DNA of 64,000 nt from Aliarcobacter cryaerophilus (GTDB taxonomy: Bacteria > Campylobacterota > Campylobacteria > Campylobacterales > Arcobacteraceae). Position 1 is the stretch's first letter. Each line of letters starts with the position of its first letter. The notes below the pieces were generated by a model that was not told the origin of the DNA, ran no database searches, and saw only the letters and a list, made by a program, of their open reading frames with translations. Positions 57,764 through 64,000 of the stretch are shown here, one piece after another. A program made the translations under genes and the position numbers. The stretch lies in the NCBI RefSeq assembly GCF_014352935.1, contig NZ_CP060694.1, positions 248,001 through 312,000 of the forward strand. Direction: 5' to 3'.

Positions 57764-58735
57764 ATGTTAATTGATGGATTTGGAAGAAAACATGATTATC
57801 TAAGAGTTTCAGTAACTGAAAGATGTAACTTTAGATGTCACTATTGTATGCCTGAAAAACCTTTTTCTTGGGTTCCTAAAGAGAATTTATTATCTTATGA
57901 AGATCTATTTAAATTTATAAAAATAGGTATTGATGAAGGTATAAAAAAAGTTAGAATTACTGGAGGAGAGCCACTTTTAAGAGATAATCTTGATTATTTT
58001 GTAAAATTAATAAGTGATTATAAAAATGATATAGATTTGGCTCTTACGACAAATGGTTTTTTACTTCCTCAAATGGCACAAAAATTAAAAGATGCTGGAC
58101 TTAAAAGAATAAATATCTCTCTTGATACATTAAATCAAGAAAGGGCTATGAAAATAGCTCAAAAAGATGTTTTACCTACAGTTTTGGAAGGAATTTATAA
58201 AGCAAAAGATGTTGGACTTAAAATAAAAATTAATTGTGTTCCTTTAAAAAATATAAATGATATTGATATTTTAGATGTTTTAGAATTTTGTAAAAAAGAG
58301 AATTTTTCTGTAAGATATATTGAATTTATGGAGAATAGCTTTGCAAAAAATGGTGCAAAAGGGTTAAACTCTGATGAGATTTTAGAGATTATTTTAAAAA
58401 AATATAAAAATATAATAAAAGTTCCAAGGGATAATAGCTCACCAGCTCAATATTATAGATTAGAAGATGGATATGAGTTTGGAATTATTGAACCACATAA
58501 AGATGATTTTTGTGCTTCTTGTAATCGTATAAGATTAACAGCTGAAGGCTTTTTAATCCCTTGTTTATATTTTGAAGATGCTCTTAGTATAAAAGATGCA
58601 ATAAAAAATAATCAAATTGATGAAGCAACTTTGATTCTTAAAAAAGTTCTTCAAAATAAACCAGAAAAGAATAAATGGTCAAATAAAGATGATAATAAAG
58701 TATCAAGTAGAGCTTTTTATGAAACTGGTGGATAA
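57764..58735 (+). CDS. moaA: GTP 3',8-cyclase MoaA
   Basis: MoaA is the radical SAM enzyme for the first step of molybdenum cofactor synthesis. The N-terminal cluster motif is [13 protein letters not shown], followed by [10 protein letters not shown]. The C-terminal second cluster has [20 protein letters not shown]. The 323 residues end in SRAFYETGG (the usual C-terminal GG tail, here with two glycines). The product is needed by NapA, whose operon and regulator lie just to the left. GGAAT precedes the ATG. Confidence 0.97.
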   Translation: MLIDGFGRKHDYLRVSVTERCNFRCHYCMPEKPFSWVPKENLLSYEDLFKFIKIGIDEGIKKVRITGGEPLLRDNLDYFVKLISDYKNDIDLALTTNGFLLPQMAQKLKDAGLKRINISLDTLNQERAMKIAQKDVLPTVLEGIYKAKDVGLKIKINCVPLKNINDIDILDVLEFCKKENFSVRYIEFMENSFAKNGAKGLNSDEILEIILKKYKNIIKVPRDNSSPAQYYRLEDGYEFGIIEPHKDDFCASCNRIRLTAEGFLIPCLYFEDALSIKDAIKNNQIDEATLILKKVLQNKPEKNKWSNKDDNKVSSRAFYETGG

Positions 58736-58834
58736 TAAAAATATAATTTTAAAGTAAATATAAAGCAAACTTTATATAAAATTCGCACCTATTTTAAATA
58801 GAACAAAAATTAATATACCTATTAGGAGGTCAAA

Positions 58835-59107
58835 ATGGCTTTAGATCAGGAAGTAAAAGCAAGTATTATCGCAAAATATGGAAGAAAAGATGGAGATACA
58901 GGTTCAGCTGAGGTTCAAATTGCATTATTAAGTGAGCAAATTAAAAATTTAACAGAGCACTTAAAAGTATTTAAAAAAGATCACTCTTCAAGACTTGGAC
59001 TACTTAAAATGGTAGGAAAAAGAAAAAAACTTTTATCATACTTAAAAAAATCAGACTATGCAAGATTTACATCTGTAGTTGAGAGCTTAGGAATTAGAGC
59101 TAAATAA
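58835..59107 (+). CDS. rpsO: 30S ribosomal protein S15
   Basis: S15 binds the central domain of 16S rRNA and helps bridge the subunits. The 90-residue sequence is highly conserved: [47 protein letters not shown]. The ribosome-binding site is a perfect AGGAGGT four bases before the ATG, with a leader of about 50 bases that could carry the S15 autoregulatory fold; I could not confirm it. It has its own terminator. Confidence 0.98.
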   Translation: MALDQEVKASIIAKYGRKDGDTGSAEVQIALLSEQIKNLTEHLKVFKKDHSSRLGLLKMVGKRKKLLSYLKKSDYARFTSVVESLGIRAK

Positions 59108-59126
59108 ATTTAGACTTTAAACTTTG

Positions 59127-59160
59127 AAAAGGGATTATGGTTTCCATAATCCCTTTTTTT
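59127..59160 (+). terminator. intrinsic terminator of rpsO
   Basis: GGGATTATGG pairs with CCATAATCCC around a TTT loop, flanked by AAAA on one side and seven T on the other. A textbook Rho-independent terminator 20 bases after the stop. Confidence 0.95.
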
Positions 59161-59224
59161 ATGGAAACTTAAAATTAATAAGAACTTTTGTACAATATAA
59201 ATAAAATTTTATATTGGATAAAAA

Positions 59225-59629
59225 ATGTTATTAACAAAAAAGAGTGAATACGCATTGTTATCTTTGCTATCTATATCAAAGCATAAAGAGCCTATAAATG
59301 TCGATATTCTATCAAAAGAGTTACAAATTTCAAAATCATTTTTAGCAAAAATTATGCAAAATCTAGCAAAAGCAAATTTAGTAATATCTCACAGAGGTGT
59401 AAATGGTGGTTTTGTTTTAAATAAACCAATAGAAGAGCTAACAATTTTAGAAATTGTTGTTGCTGCTGAAGAGAAAAATCCTATGGTTTTTGAATGTTCA
59501 GATGCAATAAGTTCTTGTCCAAATAATAAAGCGAAAATTTGTACTATTTGGCCACTTTTAAATAATCTACAATTCAAAGTAAATGACCTTTTAGCAAAAT
59601 TAACATTGAAAGATATAGAACATGAATAA
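59225..59629 (+). CDS. Rrf2-family regulator with three cysteines
   Basis: A 134-residue winged-helix protein of the Rrf2 group (SEYALLSLLSISKH, SKSFLAKIMQNLAKANLVISHRGVNGGFVL). The C-terminal loop has cysteines in FECSDAISSCPNNKAKICTIW (about 99, 105 and 112), the arrangement that binds an iron-sulfur cluster in IscR, NsrR and RirA. Its likely cues are therefore NO, redox or Fe-S state. It overlaps the next gene by 8 bases. The family's usual iscS/iscU partners are not next to it. Confidence 0.9.
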   Translation: MLLTKKSEYALLSLLSISKHKEPINVDILSKELQISKSFLAKIMQNLAKANLVISHRGVNGGFVLNKPIEELTILEIVVAAEEKNPMVFECSDAISSCPNNKAKICTIWPLLNNLQFKVNDLLAKLTLKDIEHE

Positions 59630-60665
59630 TATAAGACTTTTTCATATTTCCCACACAGATTTAGATGGTTACGCTTGTCAATTTTTGACAAATGAGGTAT
59701 TTTCTAAAAAACATTTTTATAATGCAAACTATGGTTTAGAAGTAAAACAAGCGATAAAACAAGTTATAACAGAAATTAAAAATTATCAAGATGAAAAATT
59801 ACTACTTCTAATAAGTGATTTAAATTTAAACCAACAAGAAAGCGATGAGCTTGATAAAGATATAAAATCTTTAAAAGATGATGGTTTTGATATAACTTTA
59901 CAACTTTTAGATCATCATATAACTGGAAAATCAAGTGCGGCAAAATATGATTGGTATTTTTTAGATGATAAAAGATGTGCTACAAAAATTGTTTTTGATT
60001 ATCTTTTAAAAGAGTTTAAAGCACCTTTGAATGATTATAAAGAGTGGGTTGATACTGTAAATGCTGTAGATATTTGGCTTGAAAATGAGAAAAAGAATTT
60101 TGAATTTGGAAAAGTTTTAATGTCGATGATTACAAAAGCAAGAGAGATAAACTCTATACTTTTTAACTCTCTTGATAGAGATTTTAAATTTTATTTACTA
60201 AAAAATTCTATAGGATTTTTATCTCTTAAAGATGCTCCTATAATTTTAGATAATAGCGTACACTTTTTGAAAAAAGAGTTTTTAAAAGATGGATTTGATG
60301 ATACTTTAGATAATTTAAGTGCTTCATATTTAGTTAAATCATTGGATAAGATAAAAGATGATTTAACAATATATTATAATGGTCAAAAAGGTCTTATGAC
60401 ATATTGTCTTGGAGCTATTTCAATTCCTGCAAATAGCTTTTTAAGAGCAAATAGTGATTATGACTTTTTTATAGATATAAGCAGAAAAGGAAATGCCTCT
60501 TTTAGAGCAGATGGTAAACTTGATGTTTCGCAATTAGCTTCAAAATTAGCAAATGGTGGTGGACATGTAAATGCAAGTGGTTGTAAATTTGATGATTTTA
60601 TAGATACAATAAACTTGCAAGAAGTTAGAGCATATATTCAAAATAAGTTAAACAATCTAAAATAA
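59622..60665 (+). CDS. DHH/DHHA1 family phosphoesterase
   Basis: A 347-residue phosphoesterase with the N-terminal motif HISHTDLDGYACQFL (Asp ligands), LISDLNLN, LLDHHITG (the DHH motif) and C-terminal GGGHVNASG (DHHA1). Such proteins act on short RNAs, cyclic dinucleotide products or pAp. It shares the C-terminal signature with the partial gene at the left edge, so the genome has at least two members. Its start lies inside the Rrf2 gene (8-base overlap), which suggests that regulator and enzyme are made together. Confidence 0.88.
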   Translation: MNNIRLFHISHTDLDGYACQFLTNEVFSKKHFYNANYGLEVKQAIKQVITEIKNYQDEKLLLLISDLNLNQQESDELDKDIKSLKDDGFDITLQLLDHHITGKSSAAKYDWYFLDDKRCATKIVFDYLLKEFKAPLNDYKEWVDTVNAVDIWLENEKKNFEFGKVLMSMITKAREINSILFNSLDRDFKFYLLKNSIGFLSLKDAPIILDNSVHFLKKEFLKDGFDDTLDNLSASYLVKSLDKIKDDLTIYYNGQKGLMTYCLGAISIPANSFLRANSDYDFFIDISRKGNASFRADGKLDVSQLASKLANGGGHVNASGCKFDDFIDTINLQEVRAYIQNKLNNLK

Positions 60666-60675
60666 GGAGAATAAA

Positions 60676-61116
60676 ATGGAGTGTGAATTTCCAACAGTAA
60701 ATTCAAATAAAGATGAAATAAAAGCAATTTTTGAAGAGACAAAAACTATTGCAATAGTTGGACTCTCTCCTGATAAAGAAAAAGCTTCTTATAGAGTTGC
60801 GCAGTATTTGCAAAATGCTGGTTTTAAAATAGTTCCAATTTATCCAAAAGAGGATGAGATTTTGGGTGAAAAAGTTTATAGAAGTTTGTCTGAAATACCT
60901 TTTGATATTGATATTGTTGATATTTTTAGAAAACCTGATGCTATAGCAAAAGTTGTAGATGAAGTTTTGGTTTTAAAAAATGAGAAAAATATAAAAACTG
61001 TCTGGTTTCAACTAGGACTTTCAAATAACGAAGCTGCACAAAAAGCTCTTGATAATGGATTAAAAGTTGTGCAAAATAAGTGTACTAAAATAGAGCATAA
61101 AGCAATTTATGAGTAG
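60676..61116 (+). CDS. CoA-binding domain protein (YccU-like)
   Basis: A 146-residue single-domain Rossmann protein: TIAIVGLSPDKEKASYRVAQYLQNAGFKIVPIYPKEDEILGEKVYRSL, then VDIVDIFRKPDAIAKVVDEV and WFQLGLSNNEAAQKA. This matches the stand-alone CoA-binding family (YccU). Its biochemical role is not established. AAGGAGA precedes the ATG and it is 10 bases from the DHH gene, so it is the third gene of an operon with Rrf2. Confidence 0.9.
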   Translation: MECEFPTVNSNKDEIKAIFEETKTIAIVGLSPDKEKASYRVAQYLQNAGFKIVPIYPKEDEILGEKVYRSLSEIPFDIDIVDIFRKPDAIAKVVDEVLVLKNEKNIKTVWFQLGLSNNEAAQKALDNGLKVVQNKCTKIEHKAIYE

Positions 61117-61118
61117 TC

Positions 61119-61149
61119 TAATTAGAAGTTTTAAAAAAACTTCTAATTA
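61119..61149 (+). terminator. terminator-like hairpin after the CoA-binding gene
   Basis: A 14-bp perfect stem (TAATTAGAAGTTTT and complement) with an AAA loop begins 2 bases after the stop. The T-tract on + is TTACTTTTA. It separates the gene from the convergent chemoreceptor gene. Confidence 0.75.
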
Positions 61150-61288
61150 TTACTTTTATAGTTTATATCTCATTTTTTATATGGTTTTTCAGCTTTTTCT
61201 ATCTTTATTTTATAAGCTTTTTTAATACTATCTCACAAATATTTAAATTTATTATTATTTGAAACAATTTTTTTTGACAAAAGTTTTT

Positions 61289-62524
61289 TTAGTTAAACTT
61301 TTTACTTTTTGCATCTGTTAATAAATCATAAGCCAATTTTGATACACTTTGAGATATCTCTTTTATCTGATTTGATTCAAATGCATTTTCTTGAGTAACT
61401 CTATCTAGCATATTTACAGCTTGGTTTATCTGCTCAATTCCAAGCATCTGCTCTTTTGATGCTCCTGATACATCTTCAATTATATTTATAGTTTCAGATA
61501 TATTTTTATTTAGATCTTTATATCCATCTATCATATCAGATGAGATTAATTTTCCATCATTTGCTTTTATTGTTGCTTCTTCTACTAAGTTTTTTATCTC
61601 ACGTGCAGCCTCCGCACTTCTGTTTGCTAGATTTCTCACCTCTTGTGCAACAACTGCAAACCCTTTTCCAGCTTCTCCTGCAGTTGCCGCTTCAACAGCT
61701 GCATTTAAACTTAGAATATTTGTTTGGAATGCAATTTGATCAATTACTGTAATTGCACTATTTATAGCTTTTACTTTTTCATTTATCTCATCCATAGATA
61801 TAGCTGTTTTAGAAGCTAACTCTTCCCCTGTTTGAACAGATTTTTTTACAATTTGTCCTAATTCACCCATTTTAGTGGCATTTTGAGTATTATTTCTAGT
61901 AATACTAGTTATCTCTTCAAGTGCAGCAGCTGTTTGTTCAAGAGATGCTGCTTGTTCATTTGCTTTTGTTGCAAGATTATTCATAGAATTTGTCATAGTT
62001 GAAGAGCTTTTTTCTAAAGTTTCACCATTATAATAATTGTTTCTTGCACTGTTTCCTAACTCTTTTCCAAGAATATTAATACTTTCCATTAGAAGTTTCA
62101 TATCATCTTTGTAATTGTCAACAACTCTTATATAATCAGTAAAATCATCATTTGTATAACTATTTACTACTCTTAAAATTCTTGAAGTAGCATCATCAAT
62201 ACTGCTTAGCATTTTATTTAGAGTATTTTTTAGTGTATGTATAGTTGGATTTTCGCTACTTGCTGTTATTCTAGATTTGTATATACCTTTTTCAACTTTA
62301 TCAGCAGTTAGTACAATTTCTCCAAGAACTCTCATATCATCTTTGGCTCTTTTATCAAAACTCTTGATTTGTTGATTCCATCTTTTAAACATATCATCAA
62401 CTTTTTTGTTTCCTGTTGATTCTATATATTCAAATTCGTTTTTTTCATATGATAAAAAATCAATTAACTGTTGAAAATATTTATCAATATTCTCTAAATC
62501 CTTATTTGATACTGCTCCAAACAT
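61289..62524 (-). CDS. soluble methyl-accepting chemotaxis protein
   Basis: A 411-residue chemoreceptor without membrane helices. The N-terminal 100 residues are a helical region with no domain I can name (it includes [21 protein letters not shown]). A HAMP-like helical region follows, and then the signalling domain with the tip [44 protein letters not shown]. Cytoplasmic receptors of this kind usually sense an internal or redox signal or join a membrane array. It is convergent with the Rrf2 operon and divergent from the hemerythrin gene. Confidence 0.93.
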   Translation of the reverse strand: MFGAVSNKDLENIDKYFQQLIDFLSYEKNEFEYIESTGNKKVDDMFKRWNQQIKSFDKRAKDDMRVLGEIVLTADKVEKGIYKSRITASSENPTIHTLKNTLNKMLSSIDDATSRILRVVNSYTNDDFTDYIRVVDNYKDDMKLLMESINILGKELGNSARNNYYNGETLEKSSSTMTNSMNNLATKANEQAASLEQTAAALEEITSITRNNTQNATKMGELGQIVKKSVQTGEELASKTAISMDEINEKVKAINSAITVIDQIAFQTNILSLNAAVEAATAGEAGKGFAVVAQEVRNLANRSAEAAREIKNLVEEATIKANDGKLISSDMIDGYKDLNKNISETINIIEDVSGASKEQMLGIEQINQAVNMLDRVTQENAFESNQIKEISQSVSKLAYDLLTDAKSKKFN

Positions 62525-62687
62525 ATATACACCTTTTTGATTTATATTGTAATTTTAAATTAATATAAAATATTTTTGTAGTTTAAAAATGTTATTTCAT
62601 AGATATAAATTTAATAATATAGAATAACAAAGTTTAGTAACAAAATGGTTTCAATGAATATAAATTTATAATAAATATTATTTACTC

Positions 62688-62738
62688 TTGACTAAAATCA
62701 TTATCCAAAAATTCTAAATAGGATAAACTTTATCCTAT
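62688..62738 (+). promoter_or_regulatory. hemerythrin-gene promoter: FNR-like box and overlapping palindrome
   Basis: TTGAC-N4-ATCAT at 62688-62701 is one base off the petA box (TTGAC-N4-ATCAA). If it acts at -41.5, the -10 would be TAAACT at 62724-62729, which is weak. Overlapping this is a perfect 21-bp palindrome (arms ATAGGATAAA and TTTATCCTAT around C62728; 62718-62738), the kind of site a repressor would use. A third TTATCC half-site is at 62701-62706. TTGACT at 62688 could instead be a plain -35. Confidence 0.45.
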
Positions 62739-62758
62739 ATTTATAAAAGGAATTTAAG

Positions 62759-63760
62759 ATGTTAAGTGATTTATCAAATAATATTGAAATATTTAAAAAA
62801 GGTCATCCAGTAAGAGTATATTTAGAAGAGAATATATTAATAAAAGAGCTATTTTCTGAACTTTTTAATACAGATCCAAAAAAAGATTATCAAAAATTTT
62901 ATAATATTTTTAACCAAATTTGTGAAGTAGAAAAGCATTTTGCAAGAAAAGAGAATCAACTTTTTCCTTATCTTGAAAAATATGGTTGGACTGGTCCATC
63001 TCAAGGAATGTGGTCATTTCATGATGATATTAGAGCAATAATAAAAGATGTAAGAGAAAGTATTGAATCAAAAGATTTTGACTTAATTATAGAAAAATGT
63101 ACAAATTTATATAATAATTTGATTCATTTAATAAACGTTGAAGAGAATAGACTTCTTCCAAATGCTTTGCAACTATTAAAAGAGGAAGATTGGGAAGAGT
63201 TTTATGAAGGTGATAGTGAAATTGGTTGGATGTTTACAACTCCTCCCCCTAGATTTAAAGAGATTATAAATAATGAAAATAAAAATTTAGAACCAGAGTA
63301 TATTCATCCAAGTATGGATAAGAAAAGAAGAGAATTACCATTCTCTCTTGAGGGACGAACTCATTATGATGAAGGTTATTTAACACCTGAACAAGTAAAC
63401 TTTATATTTAAGTTCTTACCTGTAGATATTACTTATGTAGATGAAAATGATAGAGTTATTTTTTATAATCGTGGAGATGATAGAGTTTTCCCAAGAAGTG
63501 CTGGAATAATTGGAAGAGAGGTTAAATTTTGCCACCCTCCAAAGAGTGTTGATCAGGTTCTAAAAATTCTTGAAGAGTTTAAAGCAGGGCGTAAAGATAT
63601 TGCTGATTTTTGGATTAATTTTAAAGGAAAGTTTGTACATATAAGATATTTTGCTGTAAGAGATGAACAAAAAAATTATAAAGGCGTAATTGAAATGTCA
63701 CAAGATGTTACAGATATAAGAGCATTACAAGGAGAGAAACGACTTTTAGATTGGGAGTAG
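62759..63760 (+). CDS. hemerythrin-PAS (DUF438-like) protein
   Basis: A 333-residue cytoplasmic protein. The N-terminal half is hemerythrin-like, with candidate di-iron ligands in EKHFARKENQLFPYLE, SFHDDI and HLINVEENRLLP. The C-terminal part (about 205-325) is a PAS domain (FKFLPVDITYVDENDRVIFYN, FVHIRYFAVRDEQKNYKGVIEMSQDVTDI). This pairing is found in the DUF438 group, linked in other bacteria to NO or oxygen responses; the role here is inferred. The promoter region has an FNR-like box and a strong palindrome, so it is probably regulated. Confidence 0.85.
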   Translation: MLSDLSNNIEIFKKGHPVRVYLEENILIKELFSELFNTDPKKDYQKFYNIFNQICEVEKHFARKENQLFPYLEKYGWTGPSQGMWSFHDDIRAIIKDVRESIESKDFDLIIEKCTNLYNNLIHLINVEENRLLPNALQLLKEEDWEEFYEGDSEIGWMFTTPPPRFKEIINNENKNLEPEYIHPSMDKKRRELPFSLEGRTHYDEGYLTPEQVNFIFKFLPVDITYVDENDRVIFYNRGDDRVFPRSAGIIGREVKFCHPPKSVDQVLKILEEFKAGRKDIADFWINFKGKFVHIRYFAVRDEQKNYKGVIEMSQDVTDIRALQGEKRLLDWE

Positions 63761-63780
63761 CAGATTTTAAAATCTGCTAC
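63757..63780. terminator. palindromic terminator between convergent genes at the right end
   Basis: A perfect 24-base palindrome (arm GTAGCAGATTTT) overlaps the hemerythrin-gene stop. T-rich sequence follows on both sides (TTATTATTTG on +), so it can end transcription from both directions. Confidence 0.6.
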
Positions 63781-63807
63781 TTATTATTTGTAATAAAATC
63801 TATTTTA

Positions 63808-64000
63808 CTATTTGGTGTAGCTTTGAACATTGTCCTAAATATATATCCATTCCACACATATCATTCATAATATCTTGAAAACTATGAGCATGTGCATTGT
63901 AAACATATACAAAAATCTCATCACCTTTTTTCAAGAAGTTTTTCTTACCAAAATCTGTATATGCTGTTGCACCTGCAGCTATTACAATACCTTTTGAATT
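63808..64000 (-). CDS. unidentified protein, C-terminal part (gene runs off the right edge)
   Basis: The minus strand is open from the right edge to a TAG at 63808-63810, giving the last 63 residues of a protein. Visible features are GIVIAAGATAYTDFGKKNFLKKGDEIFVY, a histidine pair in NAHAHSFQD, and two cysteines in NDMCGMDIYLGQC. I do not recognise the family. The frame is well supported by length and codon use, and the sequence does not overlap another gene. Confidence 0.6.

Noticed and set aside
1-64000. tRNA, rRNA, CRISPR, insertion sequences, prophage or integration sites
   Set aside because: I looked through the gaps between genes and saw no cloverleaf or T-loop signature, no spaced direct repeats, no transposase, integrase or phage gene; composition is even throughout.

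Overview
The window is AT-rich chromosomal DNA from a member of the Campylobacterota, most likely Arcobacter or Aliarcobacter. Three things point there: the gene order M23 peptidase-lpxC-tsaB-thrB-ylxR-infB-rbfA-rimP and rpsA-ispH-aroA-pheT-pheS, which is that of Campylobacter and its relatives; a three-gene petABC bc1 operon with a diheme PetC; and a NapC-less nap operon (napA-G-H-B-F-L-D). I assigned the genus from recalled synteny and codon use, not from a search. I see no rRNA, tRNA, insertion sequence, prophage or CRISPR array.

Layout. 1-8.9 kb (+): tail of a DHH phosphoesterase, cell-wall peptidase, lpxC, tsaB-like gene, thrB, ylxR, infB, rbfA, rimP, ribD. 8.9-18.3 kb (-): efp, serA, rpsA, ispH, aroA, pheT, pheS. 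18.4-24.2 kb: a HIT protein (+), then accA, fabF, acpP, fabG and the queuosine precursor genes queE-queD-queC (-). 24.3-30.8 kb: a small membrane protein and rsmE (+), petABC, thrC and argB (-). 30.9-38.2 kb: a RecB/AddA-like helicase-nuclease (+), thiE-like gene, atpB, ilvA, class II aldolase and a PEB4-like chaperone (-). 38.4-45.7 kb: a two-component pair whose kinase is frameshifted, a His-rich CDF metal exporter, a TDT/SLAC1 family protein with a frameshifted C-terminus, a second multi-pass membrane protein with a DsrE-like partner, and serS. 46-56.7 kb (-): a PAS-GGDEF-EAL protein with a coupled small exported protein, the nap operon, and a Crp/Fnr regulator coupled to a membrane sensor. 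56.8-64 kb: TrpD2-like gene, moaA, rpsO, an Rrf2 regulator coupled to a DHH phosphoesterase, a CoA-binding protein, a soluble chemoreceptor (-), a hemerythrin-PAS protein, and an unidentified partial gene (-).

The most interesting candidate system is respiratory control around nap. A Crp/Fnr protein with the FNR-type recognition motif ETLSR but no N-terminal iron-sulfur cysteines overlaps by ATGA a membrane protein with a NarX/PilJ-like P-box sensor domain. That protein has neither a kinase nor a chemotaxis signalling domain. FNR-like boxes (TTGAC/T-N4-GTCAA type) sit upstream of both napA and petA. In each case the box is centred exactly 41.5 bp before the start site implied by a plausible -10 element, with about 30 bp of leader. 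A weaker box lies before the hemerythrin gene. moaA, for the molybdenum cofactor of NapA, is on the other side of the regulator.

Other points of note are a strongly structured leader that buries the thrB ribosome-binding site, an HxxxH metal site in the CDF exporter, two single-base homopolymer frameshifts within 2.1 kb, and a possible small RNA at 45.8-46.0 kb.
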